In this document: positions 19,001 to 26,382 of the stretch, piece after piece
Layout of the letters: each line of letters begins with the position of its first letter
How positions within the stretch are numbered: the first letter of the stretch is position 1
Assembly: GCF_020831405.1 (NCBI RefSeq)
Contig: NZ_JAJHPU010000019.1
Location: 248,001 to 312,000 of the forward strand
Reading direction: 5' to 3'
From: Pseudomonas oryzagri
GTDB taxonomy: Bacteria; Pseudomonadota; Gammaproteobacteria; Pseudomonadales; Pseudomonadaceae
Length of the DNA: 64,000 nucleotides
Made by a program: the position numbers and the translations under genes
The notes under the pieces: model-generated
What the model saw: only the letters and a program-made list of their open reading frames with translations
Databases searched by the model: none
Told to the model about the DNA's origin: nothing

Positions 19001-19067
19001 TTCCGGCTACCAGAGCCGCACTGAGCAGGCTTCGAGATAGCTTGCGCAGGAATTTGTGCGTGTGCAT
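16047..19067 (-). CDS. Exo1: large secreted protein with five DUF11-like repeats and CTPGFWK domain
   Basis: A 1006-residue exported protein. Signal peptide (about 1-31, ending VFA), then an N-terminal domain (about 32-315) shared by all four Exo proteins (NPPGLFELDGN, SVPDKDDITNAYAAGY, GDAFAGFWFFQ, FFEGGINVTQL, FLAETRSSRSETAQLKD). Five repeats of about 105-110 residues follow (about 320-870), each with a T/D-K-x-C start, NTGNV and VVDDNGTP motifs and a closing ASC, so each may hold a disulphide. The C-terminal domain (from about 876) begins CTPGFWKNS, a motif seen in varied secreted proteins. No PEP-CTERM, LPXTG or autotransporter domain is present. Folding with disulphides and the nearby T2SS suggest T2SS export to the surface or medium. 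It could be an adhesin or matrix protein; the function is unknown. Confidence 0.85.
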   Translation of the reverse strand: MHTHKFLRKLSRSLLSAALVAGIATTAGVFAVDGNPPGLFELDGNTVDDGATPGDDWDSIFLGTNVGTPAASTGILADPAPLSIFIGGGSKDVNDVSEWRHTDGSVPDKDDITNAYAAGYINPTDVSYNGEVVHHAGDLIIYFGLDRFANNGDAFAGFWFFQSDVGLNEDGTFSGEHTARDGDQRGDLLVLVEYPQGANAQPEIKVYEWDPADADNDNVADNLDEIFSSTNAKCDGAGNKLACAITNVDNLTNAPAWDYTPKRGPASDLPKESFFEGGINVTQLLGGATPCFSSFLAETRSSRSETAQLKDLVLGNFDLCAVAVTKTCSAAVSTEDGGNSVVVNFSGEVTNSGGLAMDNVTVTDDNGTPDDATDDQVVFGPVTLQPGETQPYSGSYTTTTIPATDQVTATGSRGSATVEAKADASCAPEVTPAIAVDKVCTATLRQDGSGVDVAFSGNVTNTGNVALENVTVVDDNGTADPGDDVTVFGPTTLNVGEVKPYSGSFGVTGSASSTDHVVASGSDVLTDTPVSANAEASCAADTNPVITVTKQCTAAVNGSGDGIDVSFNGSVRNDGNVILNNVTVIDDHGTPGDPSDDVTLISNATLPVGGSLPFEGTFASSTPSSTDVVTATANDSLAGTAVSDTETATCAADVAPAILVTKQCTAAVNGAGTAIDVLFNGTVTNTGNVDLVNVSVVDDNGTPADTSDDVTVLSGATLQVGESLPFNGSFTSGSPNSTDVVTATGQDVVTAQPVSDTETASCAADVAPGIAVTKQCVDATAFDQPILFNGTVTNTGNVALLGVTVVDDNGTPGDTSDDVTFPIGDLAPQASANYNGSYSPGTGTFTNTVLASGADAIVSGAFTATASATCVVPPPPTGACTPGFWKNSVGSWVGYSPSQTVDSVFSLPSGSISSELSGDTLLEALDYPGGGDLVGAARILLRAAVASLLNASHPDVDFPLTESEIVSQVNAALASGDRGTILTLASQLDNANNAGDCPLPNDNSQP

Positions 19068-19084
19068 CGCATCGTTCCTCCCTC

Positions 19085-19108
19085 CTGGCTACATCCAACT
19101 GCCGCCAG
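19085..19108 (-). other. Conserved hairpin near the exo1 ribosome binding site
   Basis: CTGGC and GCCAG arms 14 nt apart end directly beside the AGGAGGGAGGAA ribosome site. The same arms and loop are found before exo2. There is no base change to test pairing, so it may be conserved for other reasons. Confidence 0.35.
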
Positions 19109-19278
19109 AAGACGCAACAACCCCGTCGCAGCCCGCACGGTCATCCCTTCCCGCCGACGTCATGCAGCGTCGGGTACATTTGCCATCGGTTTCCGCTCTC
19201 CCGATACCCCCCCTGTGTTACGCACCTGCCGAGCAGCGACCGAAACCGGAGATCCGCAGACCTCCTCGCACCCCTATA

Positions 19279-19295
19279 TTCAATAAACGCGCCAT
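19279..19295 (-). promoter_or_regulatory. Sigma-54-like promoter of exo1 with GA at -12
   Basis: On the minus strand: TGGCGCG-TTTA-TTGAA. GG and GA are exactly 10 nt apart. The -24 element is excellent; -12 has A instead of the usual C, as in exo2-4. The predicted transcript start is near 19268, giving a leader of about 200 nt. Confidence 0.65.
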
Positions 19296-19387
19296 TTTTC
19301 TAAGCGACTGATCTTCTTTGACTATTCAGGAAAGAGCGGGGCTCGAAGCGCCGTCTCCATGGATGTGGCCGGCGAAATCGCGATTTT

Positions 19388-19407
19388 CTGTCTCAGCCCT
19401 GAAACAG
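19388..19407. promoter_or_regulatory. Proximal activator-site candidate, exo1
   Basis: CTGTCTCAGCCCTGAAACAG, an imperfect dyad with CTGT and ACAG arms 12 nt apart, centred about 118 bp upstream of the -12 core. Confidence 0.6.
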
Positions 19408-19487
19408 GCTGAGGCCCGCTGCGGCCCATGATCCGGCCGGAGCCCAGAAAACATGGGGCCTCGCGGCACGCGAGGGATTCCCCACGA

Positions 19488-19507
19488 TTGTTCATTCGAC
19501 GTAACAA
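19488..19507. promoter_or_regulatory. Distal activator-site candidate, exo1
   Basis: TTGTTCATTCGACGTAACAA, arms TTGTT and AACAA, 100 bp centre-to-centre from the proximal site. The block CGACGTAACAAAAGGTTTC is almost unchanged upstream of exo2. Confidence 0.65.
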
Positions 19508-19535
19508 AAGGTTTCCGAAGCTGAAGCGGCAAAAA

Positions 19536-19562
19536 AAAGCGCAGGGCGTTGCCCTGCGCTTT
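19536..19562 (-). terminator. Intrinsic terminator of exo2
   Basis: A 12-bp stem AAAGCGCAGGGC / GCCCTGCGCTTT with loop GTT. On the minus strand it is followed by a run of eight T. The stem is almost the same as the terminator at 15968. Confidence 0.92.
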
Positions 19563-19579
19563 GGCTTTGTTGATCGGGC

Positions 19580-19601
19580 CTGGCGTCATCCCTGACGCCA
19601 G
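19580..19601. other. Conserved hairpin after the exo2 stop codon
   Basis: CTGGCGTC / GACGCCAG with loop ATCCCT, the counterpart of the hairpin after exo1, in the same place between stop codon and terminator. Confidence 0.6.
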
Positions 19602-19612
19602 ACGCTCACCGC

Positions 19613-22600
19613 TCACCGTCCGTGGTTGCCATTGCCATTGCCGTTGCCGTTGCCGTTGCCGTTGCCGCCGTTCGAATTGTCGTTCGGCAGCGGGCAATCG
19701 CCAGCGTTGTTGTCGTCATCCAGCTGCGAGGCCAGGGCCAGGATGGTGCCACGGTCCCGGGTGGCCAGTGCGGCGTTGACCTGCAGGATGATCTGCGACT
19801 CGGTCAGCGGGAAGTCCACATCCGGGTGGGCGGCGTTGAGCAGCGAGGCCACGGCGGCACGCAGGAGGATCCGCGCAGCACCGACCACATTGGGGCCGCC
19901 ACGGTAGTTGAGGGCCTCGAGCAAGGTATCGCCACTCAACTGGCCACTGATCGCCCCGTTCGGCAGGCTGAACACCGAATCCACGGTCTGACTCGGGCTG
20001 TAGCCTACCCAGCTACCGGTGCTGTTCTTCCAGAAGCCGGGAGTGCAAGAACCTTCCGGCGGCGGCGGCACTTCGCAGGTAGCGCTGGCGGTAGCGGTGA
20101 AGGCGCCACTCAGGATGGCATCGGCACCACTGGCCAGCACGGTGTTGGTGAAGGTACCGGTGCCCGGGCTGTAGCTGCCGTTGTAGTCCGCGGAAGCTCC
20201 AGGAGCCAGGTCAGGGAGGGTGAAGGTCACGTCATCCGAGGTATCCGCCGGAGTGCCGTTGTCGTCCACCACCGTTACGCCGAGCAGGGCGACGTTGCCG
20301 GTGTTGGTCACCGTTCCGTCGAACATGATCGGCTGATCGGACGCCGTGGCGTCGGTGCACTGCTTGGTCACTGCGATGCCCGGAGCCACGTCCGCGGCGC
20401 AGCTGGCCGTCTCGGTGTCCGACACGGCCTGGTCGGTCACTACATCCTGGCCGGTTGCCGTTACCACGTCGGTCGAGTTGGCGCTGCTGCTCGTGAAGCT
20501 GCCCTCGAACGGTACCGACTCCCCGACCTGCAGGGTGGCACCGCTGAGCAACGTCACGTCGTCACTGGTGTCCGCCGGGGTCCCGTTGTCGTCCACCACA
20601 GCGACGTTCTCCAGGTCCACGTTACCGGTGTTGGTCACCGTGCCGTTGAACATCACGTCGATGGCCGTACCCTCGCCATTGACGGCAGCGGTGCACTGCT
20701 TGGTCACCTCGATGGCCGGAGCCACGTCGGCGGCGCAGGTGGCCGAGCCGTTGGCCGACACCGTAGAGCCGGTCAGCGAATCGGCGGCGGTTGCCGTCAC
20801 CATATCGGTCGAGTTCGGGCTGCTGCTGGGGAACGTGCCCTCGAAGGGCAGCGAACCGCCGACCGGCAGCGTAGCGTTCTCGATCAGCGTCACGTCATCG
20901 CTGGTGTCGCCCGGGGTGCCGCTGTCGTCGACCACGGTGACATCGTTGAGGATCACGTTGCCGTCGTTCCTCACGGTGCCGTTGAAGGCCACCACGATGC
21001 CGTCGCCACTGTCGTTGACCGTAGCGGTGCATTGCTTGGTGACCGCGACCACCGGATTGGTGTCCGCGAGGCAAGTGGCTTCGGCCGTGTCGCTCACCGC
21101 GGCATCGGTCAGTACATCGCTACCACTGGCCACCACATGGTCGGTGGCGGTATTGCTGCCGGTGACCCCGGAGGTACCGCTATAGGGCAGGGAAGCCCCA
21201 GCGTCCAGGTTGACCGGACCGAGTACCGTCACATCGTCCCCGGTATCCGCCGTGCCGTTGTCGTCGACCACGGTGACGTTTTCCAGAGCCACATTGCCGG
21301 TGTTGGTCACGGTGCCGTTGAACGCCACGTCGATGCCCGAGCCATCTTCCCTGAGTGTCGCGGTGCAGGCCTTGTCGACCTCGATCGCCGGAGTGACCTC
21401 CGGTGAACAGCTCGCATCGGCCTTGGCCTCGACGGTGGCGCTGCCACGCGAACCGGTTGCGGTCACCTGATCGGTGGCCGGGATCGCCGTGGTTTCGTAG
21501 CTGCCGCTGTAGGGCTGGGTCTCACCCGGTTGCAGGGTGGCCGGGCCGAAGACCACCTGGTCGTCGGTGGCGTCGTCCGGGGTGCCGTTGTCGTCGGTCA
21601 CGGTGACGTTGTCCATCGCCAGACCGCCGCTGTTGGTGACTTCGCCGTTGAAGTTGACCACGAGGCTGTTGCCACCGTCGTCGGTATTCACTTCAGCTGC
21701 GCAGGTCTTGGTCACGGTCAGCGCGCACAGGTCGAAATTGCCCAGCACGAGATCCTTCAGCTGTGCGGTTTCCGAACGCGAGGAGCGGGTTTCGGCCAGG
21801 AAGCTGCTGAAGCACGGGGTTACCCCGCCGAGCAGCTGGGTCACGTTGATGCCACCCTCGAAGAAGCTCTCCCTGGGCAGATCGGACGCCGGACCGCGCT
21901 TGGGCGTGTAGTCCCAGGCCGGGGCATTGGTCAGGGTGTCGACGTTGGTGATGGCGCAGGCCAGCTGGTCGCCGGAGCCGTCGCACTTGCCCTCATCCGA
22001 GCTGTAGATCTCGTCCAGGTTGGGGGCTACGTTGTCGTTATCGGCGTCCGCGGGATCCCACTCGTAGACCTTGATTTCCGGCTGGGCGTTGGCGCCCTGG
22101 GGATATTCCACCAGGACCAGCAGGTCGCCCCGCTGATCGCCGTCGCGCGCGGTGTGCTCGCCGCTGAAGGTGCCGTCCTCGTTCAGTCCCACGTCGCTCT
22201 GGAAGAACCAGAAGCCGGCGAAGGCGTCGCCGTTGTTGGCGAAACGGTCGAGGCCGAAGTAGATGATCATGTCACCGGCGTGGTGGACCACCTCGCCGTT
22301 GTGGCTGATGTCGGTAGGGTTGATGTAGCCGGCGGCGTAGGCGTTGGTGATGTCGTCCTTGTCCGGGACGCTGCCGTCGGTGTGTCGCCAGTCGGTGATG
22401 TCGTTGACGTCCTTGGAGCCGCCGCCGGTAAAGATGGAGAGCGGGGCCGGGTCGGCCAGGATGCCGGTCGAAGCGGCCGGAGTGCCTACGTTGGTGCCCA
22501 GAAAGATGGAATCCCAGTCGTCGCCGGGGACAGCGGTGTCATCCACCGTGTTGCCATCCAGTTCGAACAACCCCGCAAGGTTGTCATTCATGCCGTTGCC

Positions 22601-22732
22601 GTTGCCATTGCCGTTGTCATGGCCGTTGTGATCATTGCCGGCGAACACTCCCGCCGTCGTCGCAATTCCGGCTACCAAAGCCGCGCTGAGCAGGCTTCGA
22701 GATAGCTTGCGCAGGAATTTGTGCGTCTGCAT
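19613..22732 (-). CDS. Exo2: large secreted repeat protein, close paralogue of Exo1
   Basis: A 1039-residue protein close to Exo1 along its length: signal peptide (about 1-31), shared N-terminal domain, five DUF11-like Cys-bounded repeats, and a CTPGFWKNS C-terminal domain. Two things differ. A His/Asn/Gly-rich insert follows the signal peptide (NDHNGHDNGNGNGNG), and the C-terminus carries a GN-dipeptide tail (about 15 residues). Both are encoded by TTGCC(A/G)-type hexamer arrays that can expand or shrink in frame. Leader and promoter region are homologous to those of exo1, so the whole transcription unit was duplicated. Likely exported and regulated like Exo1; function unknown. Confidence 0.85.
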   Translation of the reverse strand: MQTHKFLRKLSRSLLSAALVAGIATTAGVFAGNDHNGHDNGNGNGNGMNDNLAGLFELDGNTVDDTAVPGDDWDSIFLGTNVGTPAASTGILADPAPLSIFTGGGSKDVNDITDWRHTDGSVPDKDDITNAYAAGYINPTDISHNGEVVHHAGDMIIYFGLDRFANNGDAFAGFWFFQSDVGLNEDGTFSGEHTARDGDQRGDLLVLVEYPQGANAQPEIKVYEWDPADADNDNVAPNLDEIYSSDEGKCDGSGDQLACAITNVDTLTNAPAWDYTPKRGPASDLPRESFFEGGINVTQLLGGVTPCFSSFLAETRSSRSETAQLKDLVLGNFDLCALTVTKTCAAEVNTDDGGNSLVVNFNGEVTNSGGLAMDNVTVTDDNGTPDDATDDQVVFGPATLQPGETQPYSGSYETTAIPATDQVTATGSRGSATVEAKADASCSPEVTPAIEVDKACTATLREDGSGIDVAFNGTVTNTGNVALENVTVVDDNGTADTGDDVTVLGPVNLDAGASLPYSGTSGVTGSNTATDHVVASGSDVLTDAAVSDTAEATCLADTNPVVAVTKQCTATVNDSGDGIVVAFNGTVRNDGNVILNDVTVVDDSGTPGDTSDDVTLIENATLPVGGSLPFEGTFPSSSPNSTDMVTATAADSLTGSTVSANGSATCAADVAPAIEVTKQCTAAVNGEGTAIDVMFNGTVTNTGNVDLENVAVVDDNGTPADTSDDVTLLSGATLQVGESVPFEGSFTSSSANSTDVVTATGQDVVTDQAVSDTETASCAADVAPGIAVTKQCTDATASDQPIMFDGTVTNTGNVALLGVTVVDDNGTPADTSDDVTFTLPDLAPGASADYNGSYSPGTGTFTNTVLASGADAILSGAFTATASATCEVPPPPEGSCTPGFWKNSTGSWVGYSPSQTVDSVFSLPNGAISGQLSGDTLLEALNYRGGPNVVGAARILLRAAVASLLNAAHPDVDFPLTESQIILQVNAALATRDRGTILALASQLDDDNNAGDCPLPNDNSNGGNGNGNGNGNGNGNHGR
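19625..19670. repeat. Hexanucleotide array encoding the Gly-Asn tail of Exo2
   Basis: Tandem copies of a CCGTTG/CCATTG hexamer (plus strand). A related array at about 22590-22620 encodes the N-terminal Asn/Gly insert. The six-base unit keeps the frame if copy number changes. Confidence 0.8.
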
Positions 22733-22749
22733 TGCATCGTTCCTCCCTC

Positions 22750-22773
22750 CTGGCTACATCCAACTGCCGCCAG
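22750..22773 (-). other. Conserved hairpin near the exo2 ribosome binding site
   Basis: CTGGC / GCCAG arms in the same position and sequence context as before exo1, beside AGGAGGGAGGAA. Confidence 0.35.
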
Positions 22774-22946
22774 AAGATGCAACCACCCCGCGCAACTGAC
22801 CGCGTCATCCCTCTCCCGCCAAACAACCGTAGCGTCGGGGCATGTATTCAACGGTTTCCGCTCATCTGAATGACGCACTGACAAAATTCGCATTCACAGA
22901 ACAGCGACCGAAACCGGGGGCCCGCGGACCTCCTCGTACCCCTATA

Positions 22947-22963
22947 TTCAATTATCGAGCCAA
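22947..22963 (-). promoter_or_regulatory. Sigma-54-like promoter of exo2 with GA at -12
   Basis: On the minus strand: TTGGCTCG-ATAA-TTGAA, with GG and GA exactly 10 nt apart. The four bases between the elements differ from exo1 while both core elements are kept. Predicted leader about 204 nt. Confidence 0.65.
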
Positions 22964-23056
22964 ATTCATAACCTATTGATTCAGTTAGAAAACTCACAGG
23001 GAGCTGGTCCGCCCTGGCAGCTCCGTCAGCCTGGGCCGGGCCGAATCGCGGTTTTC

Positions 23057-23076
23057 CTGTGCCAGTGCTGAAACAA
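23057..23076. promoter_or_regulatory. Proximal activator-site candidate, exo2
   Basis: CTGTGCCAGTGCTGAAACAA, centred about 118 bp upstream of the -12 core, the same offset as in exo1. Confidence 0.6.
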
Positions 23077-23157
23077 ACTGCGGCCTCTTTCCGGCCGTAA
23101 TCCGGCCCCGGCCCAGCACACGCAAGGCCTGAGGGCGCAGAGGCGGCATGTGAAATT

Positions 23158-23177
23158 TTGTTCACGTGACGTAACAA
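23158..23177. promoter_or_regulatory. Distal activator-site candidate, exo2
   Basis: TTGTTCACGTGACGTAACAA, a near-perfect dyad, 101 bp centre-to-centre from the proximal site. Confidence 0.7.
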
Positions 23178-23373
23178 AAGGTTTCATAGGACCCCACCCC
23201 CGGACCCCGTGCAGGGCGCGGCAAAAGACCGTCCACCAGCTTGCAACTGCCCTGGAACGGGCCTTTCGCCGCGACATGGCGCACCGCCGGCCTTGCCGGC
23301 AGGCTCGGCATCAGATTTGGAACCCGCTGCAAGGGCATTTGCCGCGCCACCCGGCCGGCGAAAGGGCACGGAA

Positions 23374-23403
23374 AAGGCGATGGGGATCGCTCCCCATCGC
23401 CTT
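23374..23403 (-). terminator. Intrinsic terminator of exo3
   Basis: A 13-bp perfect stem AAGGCGATGGGGA / TCCCCATCGCCTT with a 4-nt loop, about 50 bp past the exo3 stop. On the minus strand it ends CGCCTTTTCC. Confidence 0.85.
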
Positions 23404-23453
23404 GGTCCTTGCGCCGGATCGACCGATCCGGACTTTCCCCTAAGGGTCTCCCG

Positions 23454-25664
23454 TCACGGGGTCGGCGCCGGGCACAGCGGACAGTCGGCATTGTCGCTCG
23501 CCGTAGCGCTCGCGCCGCTGAAGGCGCCGGTGGCGCTCACGCTGGCGGTATCCGGGAAGCTCAGGTTGGTGAGCGGCCCGCCGATCTCGCTGGCCGAGGT
23601 CGGGAAGTAGAAGCCGTTGACCACCACCGGAGCGCCACCTGCCGGCAGGGCAAACGGAGTTGCCGTGTCGAAGGTGACCGCCGGATTGTCGGTGAGCGAG
23701 GTCACCGTCAGATCCTCCTCGCCGGTATTGCTCACGGTCACCGTGACCTTGGCCTTCACCACCAGCTTGCCGTTCTCCGGAACCAGGACGACCTCGTCGC
23801 ATTCCTTGGCGAGGTTGATGTCGCGGGTGAAGGTGTCGCTGCACGTGGCGCTGTCGGAATTCGACGCGGTATCCAGTACGGTCGAACCATCGCTGCCCAG
23901 CACGTTACCCGAGGCAGTCACCGTATCGCTGTGGTTCAGGGTCACGGTGACCTTGCCGTCGGCGTCCGGTGCCGAGACGCTCGGCGCCAGGTTGGCGTAG
24001 GCTACCGTCATGGTCTTGGTGAAGGGCTCCGCCGCGCCGACGGCCAGGGTGGTCGGGAAGGTCAGCGCGCCGAAGTCGCTGTCGGTCACGGTCACGTTGC
24101 TCAGCGGCACATCGCCGGTGTTCTCCACCGTACCGGAGATGGTCACTTCGGCCGTGTCGCCATTGAGGAAGGCCACGCTGCAATCCTTGACCACAGCCAG
24201 CCCCGCATTGACGTCGAAGCTGCACTCGGCCGTGTCGCTGGCGGAGACGATCGCCGCGGACGGCGTATCCACGTCATCCTCGTCCTGGAAGCCCAGCGCG
24301 GTGACCTCGTCGGTCAACGGTCCCGAGGGCAAGCCGGCGATGCTGTAGCTGCCCTCGTAGCGCACCGTCACCCCTGCACCTAGCGGGAAGTAGGCGCTGC
24401 CGTCGGACTGCTTGACCAGCCCGGTGACATCCGAATCGTCCGCGCAACCCTGGGCACCGGTATCGACACAGACCCTGTCGATGGTGGCGCCGCTCTGGTC
24501 GTCCTTGACGTAGCCAATGATGGTCGAGCCGCCGGTGTTGGTCACGGTGCCGTTGAAGCTCACCACGACGCCGTCGCCGTCGGAGTTGAGCTCAGCCGCG
24601 CAGTCCTTGGCCACGCTGATCCCGCAGACCGGGAAGGCATCCTGCACGAAGTCCTTCAGCTGGGCGGTCTGCGAGGAAGACGAGCGGGTTTCGGCCAGGA
24701 AGCTGGCGAAGCACGGCGTGCTGCCCAGCAGCCGGGTCACGTTGATGCCGCCCTCGAAGAAGCTCTCGTAGGGCAGGCCGGTACCCGATTTGGGCGTGTA
24801 GGGCCACGGCGGAGCGGCTTGCGCAGTCAGGTTGCTGATGGCGCAGGCCAGTTTGCCGCCGGCCAGGTCGCACTCGGCGTCGGCCACCCGGATCAACAGA
24901 TCCAGCGGGCTGGATACCCGGCTCGGCGGTTTGGTCGACTCGTCCGGGTCCCAGTTCTTGTCGCCGTCGACGTCGTTGGGGTCCCACTCGTAGACCTTGA
25001 TCACCGGCACGGCGCCGCTGGCCTGCGGATACTGGACGATCACGAACACATCGCCCGGCAGGAACACGTTGGGATCGCTGGAGTTGGGGTCGTCCCGCCT
25101 GGCCACGTGGTTGCCGCTGAAGTTGCCATTGGATTGCGGGGCCACGTCGTCCTGGAAGAACCAGAAGCCGGCGAAGGCATCGCCGTTGTTGGCCAGGCGG
25201 TCCAGGCCGAAGTAGACGATCATGTCGCCCGCCCGGTGCACCGGCGTCTGTCCGGCGGCGCAGGTCACCGCCGTGGTGCCGTTGAAGCAGACGTCGGTCG
25301 GGTTGTTGTAGGCCGCGGCGTAGGCGTTGGTGATGTCGTCCTTGTCCGGTACCGAGCCGTTGGTGTGTTTCCACTGGTTGACGTCGTTGACGTCCTTGGA
25401 GCCGCCCTGGGTGAAGATGCTGGCCGGTGCCGGGTCGGCGGTGACGCCGGTGAAGGTGATCAGGTTGGCCTTGGCGGCGGTGTTGGCGTACAGGCTGCCC
25501 CAGTCATCCCCGGCCGTGGCGCCTTCTGGAATGTTGCCATCCAGCTCGAACAGTCCCGGCGGGTTGCCGTCCACGGCATAGATCGGCACCGAGGTGGCCG
25601 TCGAGGCCGCGATCACGGCGCCGAGCAGACAGCTCGGCAACTTCTTGAACAATGGACTACGCAT
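23454..25664 (-). CDS. Exo3: secreted repeat protein, second subfamily
   Basis: A 736-residue exported protein. Signal peptide (about 1-30), then the Exo-type N-terminal domain (about 31-365: NPPGLFELDGN, KDVNDVNQWKHT, GDAFAGFWFFQDD, FFEGGINVTRLL, FLAETRSSSSQTAQLKD), nearly the same as in Exo4. The remainder holds about three DUF11-like modules (VAKDC, VVKDC, LAKEC starts; NTGG, NTGDV, NTGEED) and ends ADCPLCPAPTP, with no CTPGFWK domain. The start at ATG 25664 is chosen because GGGAGCAGTGAT precedes it and a proper signal peptide follows; a longer frame would start in the mRNA leader. Likely T2SS substrate; function unknown. Confidence 0.84.
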   Translation of the reverse strand: MRSPLFKKLPSCLLGAVIAASTATSVPIYAVDGNPPGLFELDGNIPEGATAGDDWGSLYANTAAKANLITFTGVTADPAPASIFTQGGSKDVNDVNQWKHTNGSVPDKDDITNAYAAAYNNPTDVCFNGTTAVTCAAGQTPVHRAGDMIVYFGLDRLANNGDAFAGFWFFQDDVAPQSNGNFSGNHVARRDDPNSSDPNVFLPGDVFVIVQYPQASGAVPVIKVYEWDPNDVDGDKNWDPDESTKPPSRVSSPLDLLIRVADAECDLAGGKLACAISNLTAQAAPPWPYTPKSGTGLPYESFFEGGINVTRLLGSTPCFASFLAETRSSSSQTAQLKDFVQDAFPVCGISVAKDCAAELNSDGDGVVVSFNGTVTNTGGSTIIGYVKDDQSGATIDRVCVDTGAQGCADDSDVTGLVKQSDGSAYFPLGAGVTVRYEGSYSIAGLPSGPLTDEVTALGFQDEDDVDTPSAAIVSASDTAECSFDVNAGLAVVKDCSVAFLNGDTAEVTISGTVENTGDVPLSNVTVTDSDFGALTFPTTLAVGAAEPFTKTMTVAYANLAPSVSAPDADGKVTVTLNHSDTVTASGNVLGSDGSTVLDTASNSDSATCSDTFTRDINLAKECDEVVLVPENGKLVVKAKVTVTVSNTGEEDLTVTSLTDNPAVTFDTATPFALPAGGAPVVVNGFYFPTSASEIGGPLTNLSFPDTASVSATGAFSGASATASDNADCPLCPAPTP

Positions 25665-25696
25665 ATCACTGCTCCCGCACCGGGCCCCTATTCCTG

Positions 25697-25745
25697 CGGA
25701 GTACCGGTGCACTCAGCCACCCGCTCTTCTTGAGCGGTGACTCCG
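25697..25745 (-). ncRNA. Structured leader element B of exo3
   Basis: In the RNA sense: outer stem CGGAGU / ACUCCG enclosing an inner stem CACCGCUC / GAGCGGGUG (one bulge) with loop AAGAA. The exo4 leader has CACCGUUC / GAACGGGUG, a paired change that keeps base pairing. It lies about 33-80 nt before the start codon. A regulatory role is inferred. Confidence 0.55.
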
Positions 25746-25747
25746 CC

Positions 25748-25769
25748 GGCCTCGGCATCGCCCGAGGCC
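25748..25769 (-). ncRNA. Structured leader element A of exo3
   Basis: An 8-bp perfect hairpin GGCCUCGG / CCGAGGCC with a 6-nt loop, directly 5' of element B. The exo4 version has one C-to-U change that still pairs as G-U. Confidence 0.5.
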
Positions 25770-25882
25770 AGGGGACGGCTGTGGATCTGTGCGGTTATGG
25801 CGGGTCGCGACCTTGTTGCAGCTCTCACGCTCGGTCTGGCCCATTTTTCCGGAGGACAGCGTTCTCTCCTCGGCAGCACCCC

Positions 25883-25899
25883 ATCAAGGATTGTGCCAA
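25883..25899 (-). promoter_or_regulatory. Sigma-54-like promoter of exo3 with GA at -12
   Basis: On the minus strand: TTGGCACAATCCTTGAT. The -24 element is the perfect TTGGCAC; GG and GA are exactly 10 nt apart. Predicted leader about 208 nt. Confidence 0.7.
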
Positions 25900-25981
25900 T
25901 TTACTAAGTAATTGTTTTTAAAGAGTTTTTATTTTTATAAGCCGCGAACGAGCGTTCACGGCAGAAGCAGCCGGACGCCGC

Positions 25982-26001
25982 CTGTTCAGTCGGTGAAACA
26001 G
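25982..26001. promoter_or_regulatory. Proximal activator-site candidate, exo3
   Basis: CTGTTCAGTCGGTGAAACAG, extended by flanking GC to 7-bp arms (GCCTGTT / AACAGGC). Centred about 107 bp upstream of the -12 core. Confidence 0.7.
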
Positions 26002-26080
26002 GCGAAAAGCCTGATAAACGCCTGCCTGCCTTGGCCTCCAGCATTTCCGCGGGCTCTGGCAAACAAAGAGCATTGGCGCA

Positions 26081-26100
26081 CTGTTCAGCCGGGTTAACAG
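26081..26100. promoter_or_regulatory. Distal activator-site candidate, exo3
   Basis: CTGTTCAGCCGGGTTAACAG, extended to 7-bp arms (CACTGTT / AACAGTG). It is 99 bp centre-to-centre from the proximal site. Confidence 0.72.
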
Positions 26101-26309
26101 TGTCCCAGCAAAGTGATACAGGCACTGAAACTTGAGTTCGCCCCGCCTCAGCAGAGGATGAAAGATGGGGTGAAGCTCGCTTGCGGATCGACAGCTCCCG
26201 CCGGCAGGACGGGCTTGCCAGGGAGGGAGTGCGAATAGGGGGGCAAGGAGCAAACCCGTTGACTGGCAACAGGGTAGAAACAGTGGCTCGTCCTGGGGGC
26301 ATCGAGAAA

Positions 26310-26334
26310 ATGGGCGCTGCATGGCAGCGCCCAT
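26310..26334 (-). terminator. Intrinsic terminator downstream of exo4
   Basis: An 11-bp perfect stem ATGGGCGCTGC / GCAGCGCCCAT with loop ATG; on the minus strand it is followed by TTTTC. A second GC-rich hairpin (26346-26370) lies between it and the exo4 stop. Confidence 0.85.
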
Positions 26335-26345
26335 TCACTCAAGCG

Positions 26346-26370
26346 GGCGGCCCGTTCCCGGCGGGCCGCC
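26346..26370. other. GC-rich hairpin after the exo4 stop codon
   Basis: A 9-bp stem GGCGGCCCG / CGGGCCGCC with a 7-nt loop, between the stop codon and the terminator. Confidence 0.55.
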
Positions 26371-26382
26371 GTTACTCCGTGG

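Noticed and set aside
19622-21406. Long plus-strand frames opposite the Exo genes
   Set aside because: Regular Val/Gly/His-rich antisense translations of the repeat codons, without start sites or family features.
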